A DNA stretch of 58,671 bases from Rhodopseudomonas sp. (lineage in GTDB: Bacteria > Pseudomonadota > Alphaproteobacteria > Rhizobiales > Xanthobacteraceae), in NCBI GenBank assembly GCA_016124795.1, contig WGNB01000065.1, positions 1-58,671 of the forward strand, written 5' to 3'. Below the pieces are notes generated by a model. It was not told the DNA's origin, searched no databases, and worked only from the letters and a program-made list of their open reading frames with translations. A program made the position numbers and the translations under genes. Shown here one piece after another: positions 47,779 to 54,942 of the stretch (the first letter of the stretch is position 1; each line of letters starts with the position of its first letter).

Positions 47779-48799
47779 GGCGCGCCTCCTGTCCGAACGA
47801 CGACAATGCCATTGTTGTCTCCGGTAACTGAATTTCGCCGCGCGCCAGCCGTTCCTTCTGATAGCGGAAGCTCTGCGCGGTCTGGGCAAACAGATGTTCG
47901 CCGGCAATCAGCCCTGCCCGCGCCGGCCGCGCCGGGGTCACGAAGCGTGGCAGCGGGCTCACCCGGGTGTGGTAGTCGACGGCAAAGAACAGCGGGAACG
48001 AGTAGCGTTCCTCCTTCACCGGGCGGACCCGATGCGAGGTCGCGATGAATTCGCCATTGGTCCAGACCTCCATCATGTCGCCGATATTGATGATCAACGC
48101 GCCGGGGACCGGCGGTGCGTCGACCCACTGCCCGGCGCTATTGAGCACTTCCAGGCCGGGCGCGGTGGAGCGCAGCAAGGTCACGCATTCGTAGTCGCTG
48201 TGCGAACCGATGCCCATCGCGTCGCCAGCCTCGGGATTGTACGGGTAATGAATGAGGCGTAGCTGGCTTGGCGGCTTTTGCAGATAAGGCTCGAAGAACT
48301 CCGGCGCTTCACCGAGCGCCATTGCAAAGCCGCGCATGACGGCGCGGCCGGCGGCGAAGGCGGCGCGGTAATAGGTCATCACCGCCGTGTCGAAGCCTTC
48401 CAGCGGCGGCCACTGGTTCGGCCCCAGCAAGGGATTGCCGCCCAGATAGTCGGCATCGTCCACCGGCAGATCGCGCCCCAGATCGAAGGCCTCCTTGCGG
48501 TCCTTCGAGCCAACCGAGAACACCTCCTCGCCTTCCGGCACGTAGCCGCGGTGGTTACGGGAGCGCCCGATATAGACCTGCATCTTCTCCGACATCGGCA
48601 GCGCGAAGAACCGCTGGCTCGCCGCCAGCAGACCGTCGAAGGCGGCATCGGGAATGCCGTGCCCGGTCACATAGCAAAAGCCGACCTCGCGCGCCGCACG
48701 GCCCAGTTGGTCCGCGGCCGCGGTGGCGGCGTCGCACTGTCCGCTCATCAGCGCGCTGATGTCGACGATCGGCAGCGCGGTGAAGGCAGCCTTGCTCAT
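47756..48799 (-). CDS. 2-Oxoglutarate/Fe(II)-dependent oxygenase (isopenicillin-N-synthase-like)
   Basis: The product has 347 residues from the ATG at 48797-48799, in ATGA overlap with the upstream gene. The DIOX_N region starts ALPIVDISALM and has GFCYVTGHGIPDAAFDGLLA near 40. The iron triad is His200, Asp202 (GSHSDYECVTLL) and His256 (ATSHRVRP), and Arg265-Tyr-Ser267 binds 2-oxoglutarate. The block RNHRGYVPEGEEV is shared with the group that holds the ethylene-forming enzyme and homoarginine hydroxylases, some of which release guanidine. It may hydroxylate a guanidino compound so that guanidine is released (inference). Confidence 0.87.
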   Translation of the reverse strand: MSKAAFTALPIVDISALMSGQCDAATAAADQLGRAAREVGFCYVTGHGIPDAAFDGLLAASQRFFALPMSEKMQVYIGRSRNHRGYVPEGEEVFSVGSKDRKEAFDLGRDLPVDDADYLGGNPLLGPNQWPPLEGFDTAVMTYYRAAFAAGRAVMRGFAMALGEAPEFFEPYLQKPPSQLRLIHYPYNPEAGDAMGIGSHSDYECVTLLRSTAPGLEVLNSAGQWVDAPPVPGALIINIGDMMEVWTNGEFIATSHRVRPVKEERYSFPLFFAVDYHTRVSPLPRFVTPARPARAGLIAGEHLFAQTAQSFRYQKERLARGEIQLPETTMALSSFGQEARHGADGQR

Positions 48800-49656
48800 C
48801 GCGACGCCCCTGGCCATTCGACAAGGGTCCCGCGCCGGCCGCCCTCACCGCCATGCGCGCCAAACCACAGCGCCAGCGGCGCGTCGGGCGCGCTCTCGAA
48901 GGCGGCAATCCGCCAGGTTCGTTTGAACGGGGCACCGTCGGACGTGAGGTCATCGACCGACAAGTAGCCGTTCACGTCATCCAGCAAAGGCGACAGCGCC
49001 GCTCCTTCCCGAAAACCATGACTGGACCGCGCGATGCGCCAGTCGCCACCATCTTCGCTGCAATGGCGGTGCCCAAATGAAATCTCGCAGTCGAACAGGT
49101 TCTGAGCGGCCGCGAGCGAGGCCGCGTCTTCGATCAGTTGCTCGAGCGTGCTGCCGGCCGGCAGCGGCGTCGCGCGACCGCGCGCATAGATGAAAGCGTC
49201 GCCGGCGACGACGAGACAGCCGGGGACGCCGCTATCGGCGGTCAACGACAATGCCACGACCTGACGCGACCCGGCTTCGCGCAGCCAATGCTCGATATAA
49301 GGCTGTTCAATGCCGCGTTCGATCAAGACGCCATCCTCGAACGCCAGCGATCCGCGGTCGGCAATGCCCGTATCCGGCCGATAATCGAAATCCCGATGCC
49401 AGCAGGCGACCGACCGCATGACATCAAGTGTGCCGAAAAAACCCTCCTGTCGCGCCATCGCCCGTAACCGGTCCCTGTCGAGATCGCGCAGGCAGGCGAT
49501 CTCGGCATCGCTCGGCCGGCCGGCGGGAATACGCAGGTCGGCGTAGCGATGCGGGCCCTGAAGCCAGAACACCTCCGTATCGGTGTCGGTTCGGCCGTCG
49601 GGCCAGGCGATCGATCGCCGCCGCCAGAGTCCGGTCAGATCTTGAAGTCCAATCAT
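48796..49656 (-). CDS. Beta-barrel (HRI1/lipocalin-like) protein of the guanidine operon
   Basis: The product has 286 residues from the ATG at 49654-49656. The start LTGLWRRRSIAWPDG and VFWLQGPHRYADLRIPAGRP resemble the paired beta-barrels of the fungal HRI1 family, which has lipocalin-like halves. The second half repeats the pattern (DWRIARSSHGFREGA; FKRTWRIAAFESAPDAPL). No signal peptide and no catalytic motif is obvious. It follows the binding-protein gene by 111 bp and overlaps the oxygenase start by 4 bp. A small-ligand binding role is possible; the function is unknown. Confidence 0.72.
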   Translation of the reverse strand: MIGLQDLTGLWRRRSIAWPDGRTDTDTEVFWLQGPHRYADLRIPAGRPSDAEIACLRDLDRDRLRAMARQEGFFGTLDVMRSVACWHRDFDYRPDTGIADRGSLAFEDGVLIERGIEQPYIEHWLREAGSRQVVALSLTADSGVPGCLVVAGDAFIYARGRATPLPAGSTLEQLIEDAASLAAAQNLFDCEISFGHRHCSEDGGDWRIARSSHGFREGAALSPLLDDVNGYLSVDDLTSDGAPFKRTWRIAAFESAPDAPLALWFGAHGGEGGRRGTLVEWPGASR

Positions 49657-49767
49657 GCTCTCGACCGCGCTGTGAAGTGAGCCATCGGGCCGCCGATCCG
49701 GCGCAGGTCCCGGGTCCGGCCTCAGCCGAACCCGGAAACCCACGTCGCAGGGGGAAACCCGGTTTGC

Positions 49768-50754
49768 CTATTTCGCGGCTCCGGCAACGAAAGACGGATC
49801 GATGTAGGAATCGACGTCTTCGTGCTTCTTGTAGACGGCGTTCTCGACGTTGAAGTCGTCGGAGATCTTGGTCGAGCCGTACATCGACGCCAGCCCCTCG
49901 GCCTTCTTGAACACCGCGAGATTGGCCTTCAGGTCGAGCAGCTTGGTGCCGCCGAGCAAGGGCTTGTAGGCCTCGGGCGTCAGACCGACGCGCGCCGACA
50001 TCATCTTCAGCGCATCCGGCTGGGTCTTGGGATCGTTGATGTAGCTCACGACCTTGCCCCAGACCTTGATCAGCTTGATCCACTCGGCCTTGTTGGCGGC
50101 GAGCTTGGCCGGCGCCACCGCAAGCACGTCATAGATCAGACCCGGCGACTGATGCGAGGTCCAGACCGGCCGCGATCCCGGCACGCCCTTCATCGCCTGT
50201 CCGGAAATCGGCTGCCAGCAGGCGACCGCGTCGACCTGACCGGAAGCGAGCACCTGCGGCAACTCGTTGGTCTTCGAGTTGATCAAGGTGACGTCCTTCG
50301 GGTTCATGCCGGTTTTCTTGAAGGCGTCCATCAGCAACAGATGATCGACAAGACCGATCTCGACGCCGACCTTCTTGCCCTTCAGCGCCTTGATGTCCTT
50401 GATGCCCGGCTTGGCGACGACCATGTCGTTGCCGTTCGAATAGTCGGTCGCCATGATGATGACACCCTTGCCGCCACCGGAACCGGTCACGAGCGTGTCG
50501 CCATTGGTCATCAGGTTGGCGTCGATCTTGCCGGCGGCGAAGGCATCCATCGACGCCGAATAGTCGAACCATTGAAATTTGACGTCGAGGCCGGCGTCCT
50601 TCAGCCAGCCTTTGTCGATCGCCACCTGCCAGGCGACCCAACCAGGCCAATCGCTATACCCAATCGTCAACGGCGCAGCGGCACTGGGCCGCACGCCGAT
50701 CATGGCAAACAAGGCGAGGCTTAGAATGAATCCGGCGCTAAATTTGCGAACCAT
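49768..50754 (-). CDS. ABC substrate-binding protein (NMT1/SsuA-like), first gene of the guanidine operon
   Basis: The product has 328 residues. A signal peptide ends near residue 26 (FILSLALFAMIGVRPSAAAP). The SsuA/NMT1 fold follows: LTIGYSDWPGWVAWQVAIDK near 29, AGKIDANLMTNGDTLVTGSG near 73 and LKGKKVGVEIGLVDHLLLMD near 123. It should capture the substrate in the periplasm for the permease and ATPase downstream. The ATG is preceded by CAGGAGATCGCG, and its leader carries a guanidine-I aptamer, so guanidine probably controls its synthesis. Confidence 0.92.
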   Translation of the reverse strand: MVRKFSAGFILSLALFAMIGVRPSAAAPLTIGYSDWPGWVAWQVAIDKGWLKDAGLDVKFQWFDYSASMDAFAAGKIDANLMTNGDTLVTGSGGGKGVIIMATDYSNGNDMVVAKPGIKDIKALKGKKVGVEIGLVDHLLLMDAFKKTGMNPKDVTLINSKTNELPQVLASGQVDAVACWQPISGQAMKGVPGSRPVWTSHQSPGLIYDVLAVAPAKLAANKAEWIKLIKVWGKVVSYINDPKTQPDALKMMSARVGLTPEAYKPLLGGTKLLDLKANLAVFKKAEGLASMYGSTKISDDFNVENAVYKKHEDVDSYIDPSFVAGAAK

Positions 50755-50758
50755 CGCG

Positions 50759-50802
50759 ATCTCCTGGGTTGCGTTTTACAACGTGCTGGAGATGCAACAC
50801 CC
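50759..50802 (-). promoter_or_regulatory. Possible ribosome-site sequestering hairpins (expression platform)
   Basis: On the minus strand the GGAGAT of the ribosome-binding site (50764-50759) can pair with ATCTCC (50793-50788). A competing stem pairs GGGTGTTGC (50802-50794) with GCAACCC (50772-50766). The two overlap, so the structure could switch between open and closed ribosome access. This is by-eye pairing without folding energies. Confidence 0.4.
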
Positions 50803-50962
50803 GCGGGCCCGCCCCCTGCCGAGCCGTGGCTGCCGCCACGTCCCAGCGAGACAGAGATCAAAAGTGTTAGCGAAAAACGATGCGAGCGATGCACGTCCAG
50901 TCCTCATGGATAGCTCACCGCAGACTGGCGCATAGAACCTCGTCGCCAACCACGGCTACTGA

Positions 50963-51067
50963 GGTCTCCCGGGCTTTTATCCCGCCGTGCACCCGGACTG
51001 ACATGTTCCGGGCGGTGGCTCTCGGACCTGCGTTCCCCGCAAAGCGGAAACCGGAACCCTAGCCACC
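50963..51067 (-). ncRNA. Guanidine-I (ykkC subtype 1) riboswitch aptamer
   Basis: Read on the minus strand, all class hallmarks are in order. P1 pairs GGTGGCT (51067-51061) with AGCCACC (51020-51014). CTAGGGTTCCGG (51062-51051) follows P1, then a P2 hairpin, then GGTCCGAGAGC just before the P1 3' strand. After P3 the conserved core ACGGCGGGATAAAAGCCC and GGGAGA is reached (50989-50965). Guanidine-I RNAs bind guanidinium and usually switch on guanidine transport and breakdown genes. The next gene, 209 bp downstream, is an ABC binding protein heading nine genes with a GdmH-like enzyme, which supports subtype 1 over the ppGpp, PRPP and nucleotide subtypes. Confidence 0.94.
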
Positions 51068-51242
51068 AACTCGATTTATTATCAGCAAGGATTGTGCCAG
51101 CGAAAAAACACGCTGGTGGCGTCGTTGCCGCACCGAACAAGCCTAATCGGCGGGCAGAATGGCACGATAGAAGGCAGACCGTCGTACCGATCGGCGAAGC
51201 CCTCGAATATCACATGCCGCGCAGGCACTCTAAACTCTTCAA

Positions 51243-51277
51243 ACAAAATGGGGACGCGGCACGGCGCCGCGTCCCCG
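51243..51277 (-). terminator. Rho-independent terminator after the NicC-like gene
   Basis: A perfect 11-bp stem pairs 51251-51261 with 51267-51277. On the minus strand it is followed by ATTTTGTT (51250-51243). It isolates the NicC-like gene from the riboswitch operon downstream. Confidence 0.85.
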
Positions 51278-51298
51278 CTACCACGTTTACACAGGCGG

Positions 51299-52468
51299 TC
51301 AGGCCGCCTTGTTGGTCTGCGGGTTGGACGCCGGCCGATCGAGATCGGCATTCCAGGCGTCGTAGCCATAAAGCCAACTTGTGTCGTGATCGCCGCCCTG
51401 CATCCAGGTATTGGCGCTCGAGATTGCCTGCACCATCGAGGTGCGCGGTTTGCGGTGGGCTTCGTAGCGCTTGAACGCGGCTTCGATGTCGGCCGCGCCG
51501 ACATCCTTGAGGCAACGCGCCAGGATCGCCGAATCCTCGATCGACGTCGCCGCGCCTTGCGCCATGTAAGGCGTCATCGGGTGCGCGGAATCGCCGAGCA
51601 GCGCTACCCGGCCCTTGCTCCAGGTCGGCAGCGGCTCACGTTCCAGGATCGCCCATTTATGACAGTCCGGGCAGGCATTGAGCACATTGCGCACATCCTG
51701 ATGGAAGCCGGCATAGGCTTCGCGCAATTCGTTGACGTCGCCCTTGGCCGACCAGGATTCCTTGGTCATCCAGCCGGCGTCTTCCGGCACACTGGTGACG
51801 AAGTACAATTCGCTTTTGTCGCGCGCGGTGTAATAGATCACGATATGGCGATCCTTGCCCCACCATTTGGTGCGCGACGGACCGATATCGAAACCGCCCA
51901 TCAGATCGGCGCGGAACACCGCGCGATAGGCAATGCGTCCCTTGTGCACCGGCGCATCCGGCCCGACGACGATGTCACGCACCACCGAATGCACGCCGTC
52001 GGCGCCGATCACGGCATCGGCCGTCGCTGTGGTGCCGTCGGCAAATTGAAGCGTCACCGGTCCGCCGTTCTGCTCCAGGCCGGTCAGCTTCTTGTTGAGA
52101 TGGATAATGTCGCTCGGCACCACGGAGGCCAGCGCATCATGCAGGTCGGCGCGATGCATGCATAGATAGGGCGCGCCATAGAGCGCCTCCGGCATCGGCA
52201 GTTCGCGCATGATCTCGCCGGTATCGCCGACCCGGTTGAGATGCGAATAAGGCGCAAAGGCCACCTGGCGCAGCTTGTCCTCGACGCCGATGCCGCGCAG
52301 CACCTTCATCGAATTCGGCATCATCTGAATGCCGGCGCCGATCCGTCCGAACCGGCTCGCCTGCTCGTAGACCGCGACCTCGATGCCGACCTGTCGCAGT
52401 GTCGCGGCTACCGCAAGACCACCCATGCCAGCGCCGACGATTGCGATTTTCAATTTGTTATCACTCAT
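51299..52468 (-). CDS. NicC-like FAD monooxygenase (6-hydroxynicotinate 3-monooxygenase-like)
   Basis: The product has 389 residues. FAD motifs: KIAIVGAGMGGLAVAATLRQ at the N-terminus, DAVIGADGVHSVVRDIVVG near 152 and VALLGDSAHPMTPYMAQGA near 290. Marks shared with NicC are KWWGKDRHIVIYYTARDKSE near 200 and the C-terminal ISSANTWMQGGDHDTSWLYG. NicC decarboxylates and hydroxylates 6-hydroxynicotinate to 2,5-dihydroxypyridine. No other nic gene is nearby, so another heteroaromatic or hydroxybenzoate substrate is possible. Confidence 0.8.
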   Translation of the reverse strand: MSDNKLKIAIVGAGMGGLAVAATLRQVGIEVAVYEQASRFGRIGAGIQMMPNSMKVLRGIGVEDKLRQVAFAPYSHLNRVGDTGEIMRELPMPEALYGAPYLCMHRADLHDALASVVPSDIIHLNKKLTGLEQNGGPVTLQFADGTTATADAVIGADGVHSVVRDIVVGPDAPVHKGRIAYRAVFRADLMGGFDIGPSRTKWWGKDRHIVIYYTARDKSELYFVTSVPEDAGWMTKESWSAKGDVNELREAYAGFHQDVRNVLNACPDCHKWAILEREPLPTWSKGRVALLGDSAHPMTPYMAQGAATSIEDSAILARCLKDVGAADIEAAFKRYEAHRKPRTSMVQAISSANTWMQGGDHDTSWLYGYDAWNADLDRPASNPQTNKAA

Positions 52469-52495
52469 GCTGCGTCCTGCTTGCTGATATGCCGG

Positions 52496-52523
52496 TCATG
52501 CCGGGCGTTTCCGCCCGGCATGA
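52496..52523 (-). terminator. Hairpin between the first TTT binding-protein gene and the NicC-like gene
   Basis: A perfect 12-bp stem pairs 52496-52507 with 52512-52523 around a TTTC loop. No T-tract follows on the minus strand, so it may be a processing or attenuating hairpin and not a full terminator. Confidence 0.55.
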
Positions 52524-52533
52524 TCCTCGCCAT

Positions 52534-53529
52534 TTACTTCTTCGGAATGCCGGCCTTGTCGATGACGGCGCTCCACTTCGTGATGTCTTCCTTGAGCTGG
52601 GTCATCAGCTCCGCCGGGCTGCTGGCATGGGCTTCAACACCCAGCTTGGCGAATTGCTGCACCACATCGGGCATGGCCAGCACCTCGCGCATCGCCTTGT
52701 TCATGGTGTCGATGGCTTCCTGCGGCGTTCCCTTGGGCGCGAACACGCCGTTCCACGAGGTCACGACATAGCCCTTGATACCCGCCTCCTGAACCGTCGG
52801 CACGTCCGGCAGCAATTTCGACCGGGTCGGCGACGACGTGGCGAGAATGCGCAACTCACCGGCGGCCACCTGACCTTTCACCGCCGGCGGGAACTCGACC
52901 AGCAACTGCACATCGTTGCGCAGCAAGGCGACAACGATGTCAGGCGAGCGCTTGTAGGCAACGATCTGCACCTTGACGTCGGCCAACGATTTCAGCAATT
53001 CGGCGCCGAGGTTCTGCGTGCCGCCGACCGCGATCGTGCCGATATTGAGCTTGCCCGGATTGGCCTTGGCCGCCTTGATGAAATCGCCGAGCGTCTTGTA
53101 TTCCGATTTGGCGTTGACGACGAAGACCAGATCGAACTGGCCCAGCATCGACACCATCGCAAAATCGTTGACCGGATCGAACGGCAACTGCTTGAAAGCG
53201 CCGACGCTGATCGCGGTGCCGTTGGTCACCAGACCCATGGTATAGCCGTCCGGCGGCGCGGTCGTGACCGAGCGCGCGGCGTTGATGCCGCCCGGCCCCG
53301 GCATGTTCTCGATCACGACGCGCTGGCCGAGCTTGTCGGACAACTTGTCGGCCAGAATGCGCGAGGTCACGTCGGCCACGCCACCGGCGCCGAAAGGCAG
53401 AACGATCTTGACCGGCTTCTCCGGCCACTTCGCCTCAGCCGAACTCACGGGCGCCAGCGCCAGCAGCAAAGCCGCGGGCAGCCCAAGCAGCGCCGCGCGC
53501 CGCATACCGTCAAAAAGCCGTTTGGTCAT
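52534..53529 (-). CDS. TTT-system (Bug-family) substrate-binding protein, copy 1
   Basis: The product has 331 residues. A signal peptide ends near residue 32 (LLLALAPVSSAEA). The mature protein starts KWPEKPVKIVLPFGAGGVAD and has the Bug-family GQRVVIENMPGPGGINAARS near 68 and GYTMGLVTNGTAISVGAF. Family members bind carboxylates or aromatic acids for TctAB-type carriers; no TctA or TctB gene is here. It is very similar along its full length, without gaps, to the protein at 53913-54908. Confidence 0.9.
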   Translation of the reverse strand: MTKRLFDGMRRAALLGLPAALLLALAPVSSAEAKWPEKPVKIVLPFGAGGVADVTSRILADKLSDKLGQRVVIENMPGPGGINAARSVTTAPPDGYTMGLVTNGTAISVGAFKQLPFDPVNDFAMVSMLGQFDLVFVVNAKSEYKTLGDFIKAAKANPGKLNIGTIAVGGTQNLGAELLKSLADVKVQIVAYKRSPDIVVALLRNDVQLLVEFPPAVKGQVAAGELRILATSSPTRSKLLPDVPTVQEAGIKGYVVTSWNGVFAPKGTPQEAIDTMNKAMREVLAMPDVVQQFAKLGVEAHASSPAELMTQLKEDITKWSAVIDKAGIPKK

Positions 53530-53871
53530 CGAATGGTTCCTCCCGTTATATTTCTTGCCGTCGCCTGCGCGATTCGAAGCTTTAGAGCCTGGGCGGATTG
53601 TCCATCATGTGGCCGCTGCGCGCCACCATTTCGATCGGAAATTACGGCTAAAGATCGGACAGATCGGCCGTATTTGCCAAAAAAGGCATCACTGCCCAAG
53701 ACCAAAGCGAAGACCACAGCGAAGACCGCGACATCGGCTTTAGCGACGATTTGAAGATATGAAACTGGCGCGACGGCAATCCATCACCGCCGATATTCAG
53801 GCGTCCATCGTGCGACGCAGACGTCAGGCAATTGAAAGATTTCGTTAAGTAATAAATTCTTGAAAGTGTCA
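53530..53871. other. Intergenic region between the two TTT binding-protein genes
   Basis: About 340 bp. A 74-codon frame at 53648-53872 has no supporting ribosome-binding site and no recognisable product. A 12-base unit (AGCGAAGACC plus two) is directly repeated near 53705-53728. The promoter of the first copy must lie here. Confidence 0.45.
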
Positions 53872-53900
53872 CACCGGGCGTGCCATCGGCACGCCCGGTG
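53872..53900 (-). terminator. Hairpin after the second TTT binding-protein gene
   Basis: A perfect 13-bp stem pairs 53872-53884 with 53888-53900 around a 3-base loop, 12 bp past the stop at 53913. The downstream tail (TGACACTTTC) is only weakly T-rich. Confidence 0.65.
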
Positions 53901-53912
53901 CGCGCGATGCCG

Positions 53913-54908
53913 CTACTTCTTCGGGATACCGGCCTTGTCGATCACCGCGCCCCATTTGGCGATGTCGCTCTTGAGACGGTTCATCAGTTCATCGGGCGTG
54001 CTGTCCTTGGCCTGCACGCCAAGCTTGGCGAACTGCTCGATCACATCCGGCATGGCCAGCACTTCGTGCATCGCCTTGCCCATGGTGTCGATGACTTCCT
54101 TCGGCGTTCCCTTCGGCGCGAAGACGCCGTTCCAGGAACTGACCACGTAATCCTTGACGCCGGCTTCCTGAATCGTCGGCACATCCGGCAACTGCTTCGA
54201 GCGGGTCGCCGCCGACGTCGCCAGAATGCGCAGTTCGCCGGCCGACACCTGACCCTGCACCGCCGGCGGGAATTCGACCATCAACTGCACGTCGTTACGC
54301 AGCAAGGCCACCACGATGTCGGGCGAACGCTTGTAAGGCACGATCTGGACATTGATGTCCGCCGACGACTTCAGCAATTCGGCGCCGAGGTTCTGCGTGC
54401 TGCCGACCGCGATGGTGCCGACATTCATCTTGCCGGGCGCGGCCTTGGCGGCCTTAACGAAATCGCCGAAAGTCTTGTAATCGGACTTGGCGTTGACGAC
54501 GAAGACGAGATCGAATTCGCCCATCAAGGAGATCATCGCGAAATCTTTGACCGGATCGAACGGCAGCTTGCGGAAGCTGTCGACGCTGATCGCGGTGCCG
54601 TTGGACAAAAGGCCCATGGTGTAGCCGTCCGGCGTCGCGGTCACGACGGTGCGCGCGGCGTTGATACCGCCCGGCCCCGGCATGTTCTCGACCACGACGC
54701 GCTGACCGAGCTTGTCGGACAGCTTGTCGGCCAGAATGCGCGCGGTCACGTCGGCCACGCCGCCGGCGCCGAAGGGCAGCACCAGCCGGACAGGCTTGTC
54801 GGGCCATTTGGCCTGCGCCTGGGTCACCGGCGTCAAAGCCAGCAACAGGGCTCCCGCCGTCGCCAGCAACAGGCCGCGGCGCGCGGCATCGAATAGACGC
54901 TTCGTCAT
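53913..54908 (-). CDS. TTT-system (Bug-family) substrate-binding protein, copy 2
   Basis: The product has 331 residues from the ATG at 54906-54908, the start that aligns with copy 1. A signal peptide ends near residue 32 (LLALTPVTQAQA). The core GQRVVVENMPGPGGINAART and GYTMGLLSNGTAISVDSF match copy 1; about three quarters of positions agree by eye. The next upstream gene encodes a LigI-like lactonase 34 bp away, so this copy may bind an aromatic-breakdown intermediate. The pair looks like a tandem duplication. Confidence 0.9.
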   Translation of the reverse strand: MTKRLFDAARRGLLLATAGALLLALTPVTQAQAKWPDKPVRLVLPFGAGGVADVTARILADKLSDKLGQRVVVENMPGPGGINAARTVVTATPDGYTMGLLSNGTAISVDSFRKLPFDPVKDFAMISLMGEFDLVFVVNAKSDYKTFGDFVKAAKAAPGKMNVGTIAVGSTQNLGAELLKSSADINVQIVPYKRSPDIVVALLRNDVQLMVEFPPAVQGQVSAGELRILATSAATRSKQLPDVPTIQEAGVKDYVVSSWNGVFAPKGTPKEVIDTMGKAMHEVLAMPDVIEQFAKLGVQAKDSTPDELMNRLKSDIAKWGAVIDKAGIPKK

Positions 54909-54942
54909 CAATCGTTTTCCTTTGTGGTAACCGGCCCGGTTG

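Noticed and set aside
50963-51067. ppGpp, PRPP or nucleotide (ykkC subtype 2) riboswitch
   Set aside because: Downstream genes are guanidine-type (ABC importer, ureohydrolase) and not amino-acid, purine or Nudix genes; the specificity bases should still be checked.
53648-53872. A 74-codon frame between the two TTT binding-protein genes
   Set aside because: No ribosome-binding site and low-complexity Ser-rich content.
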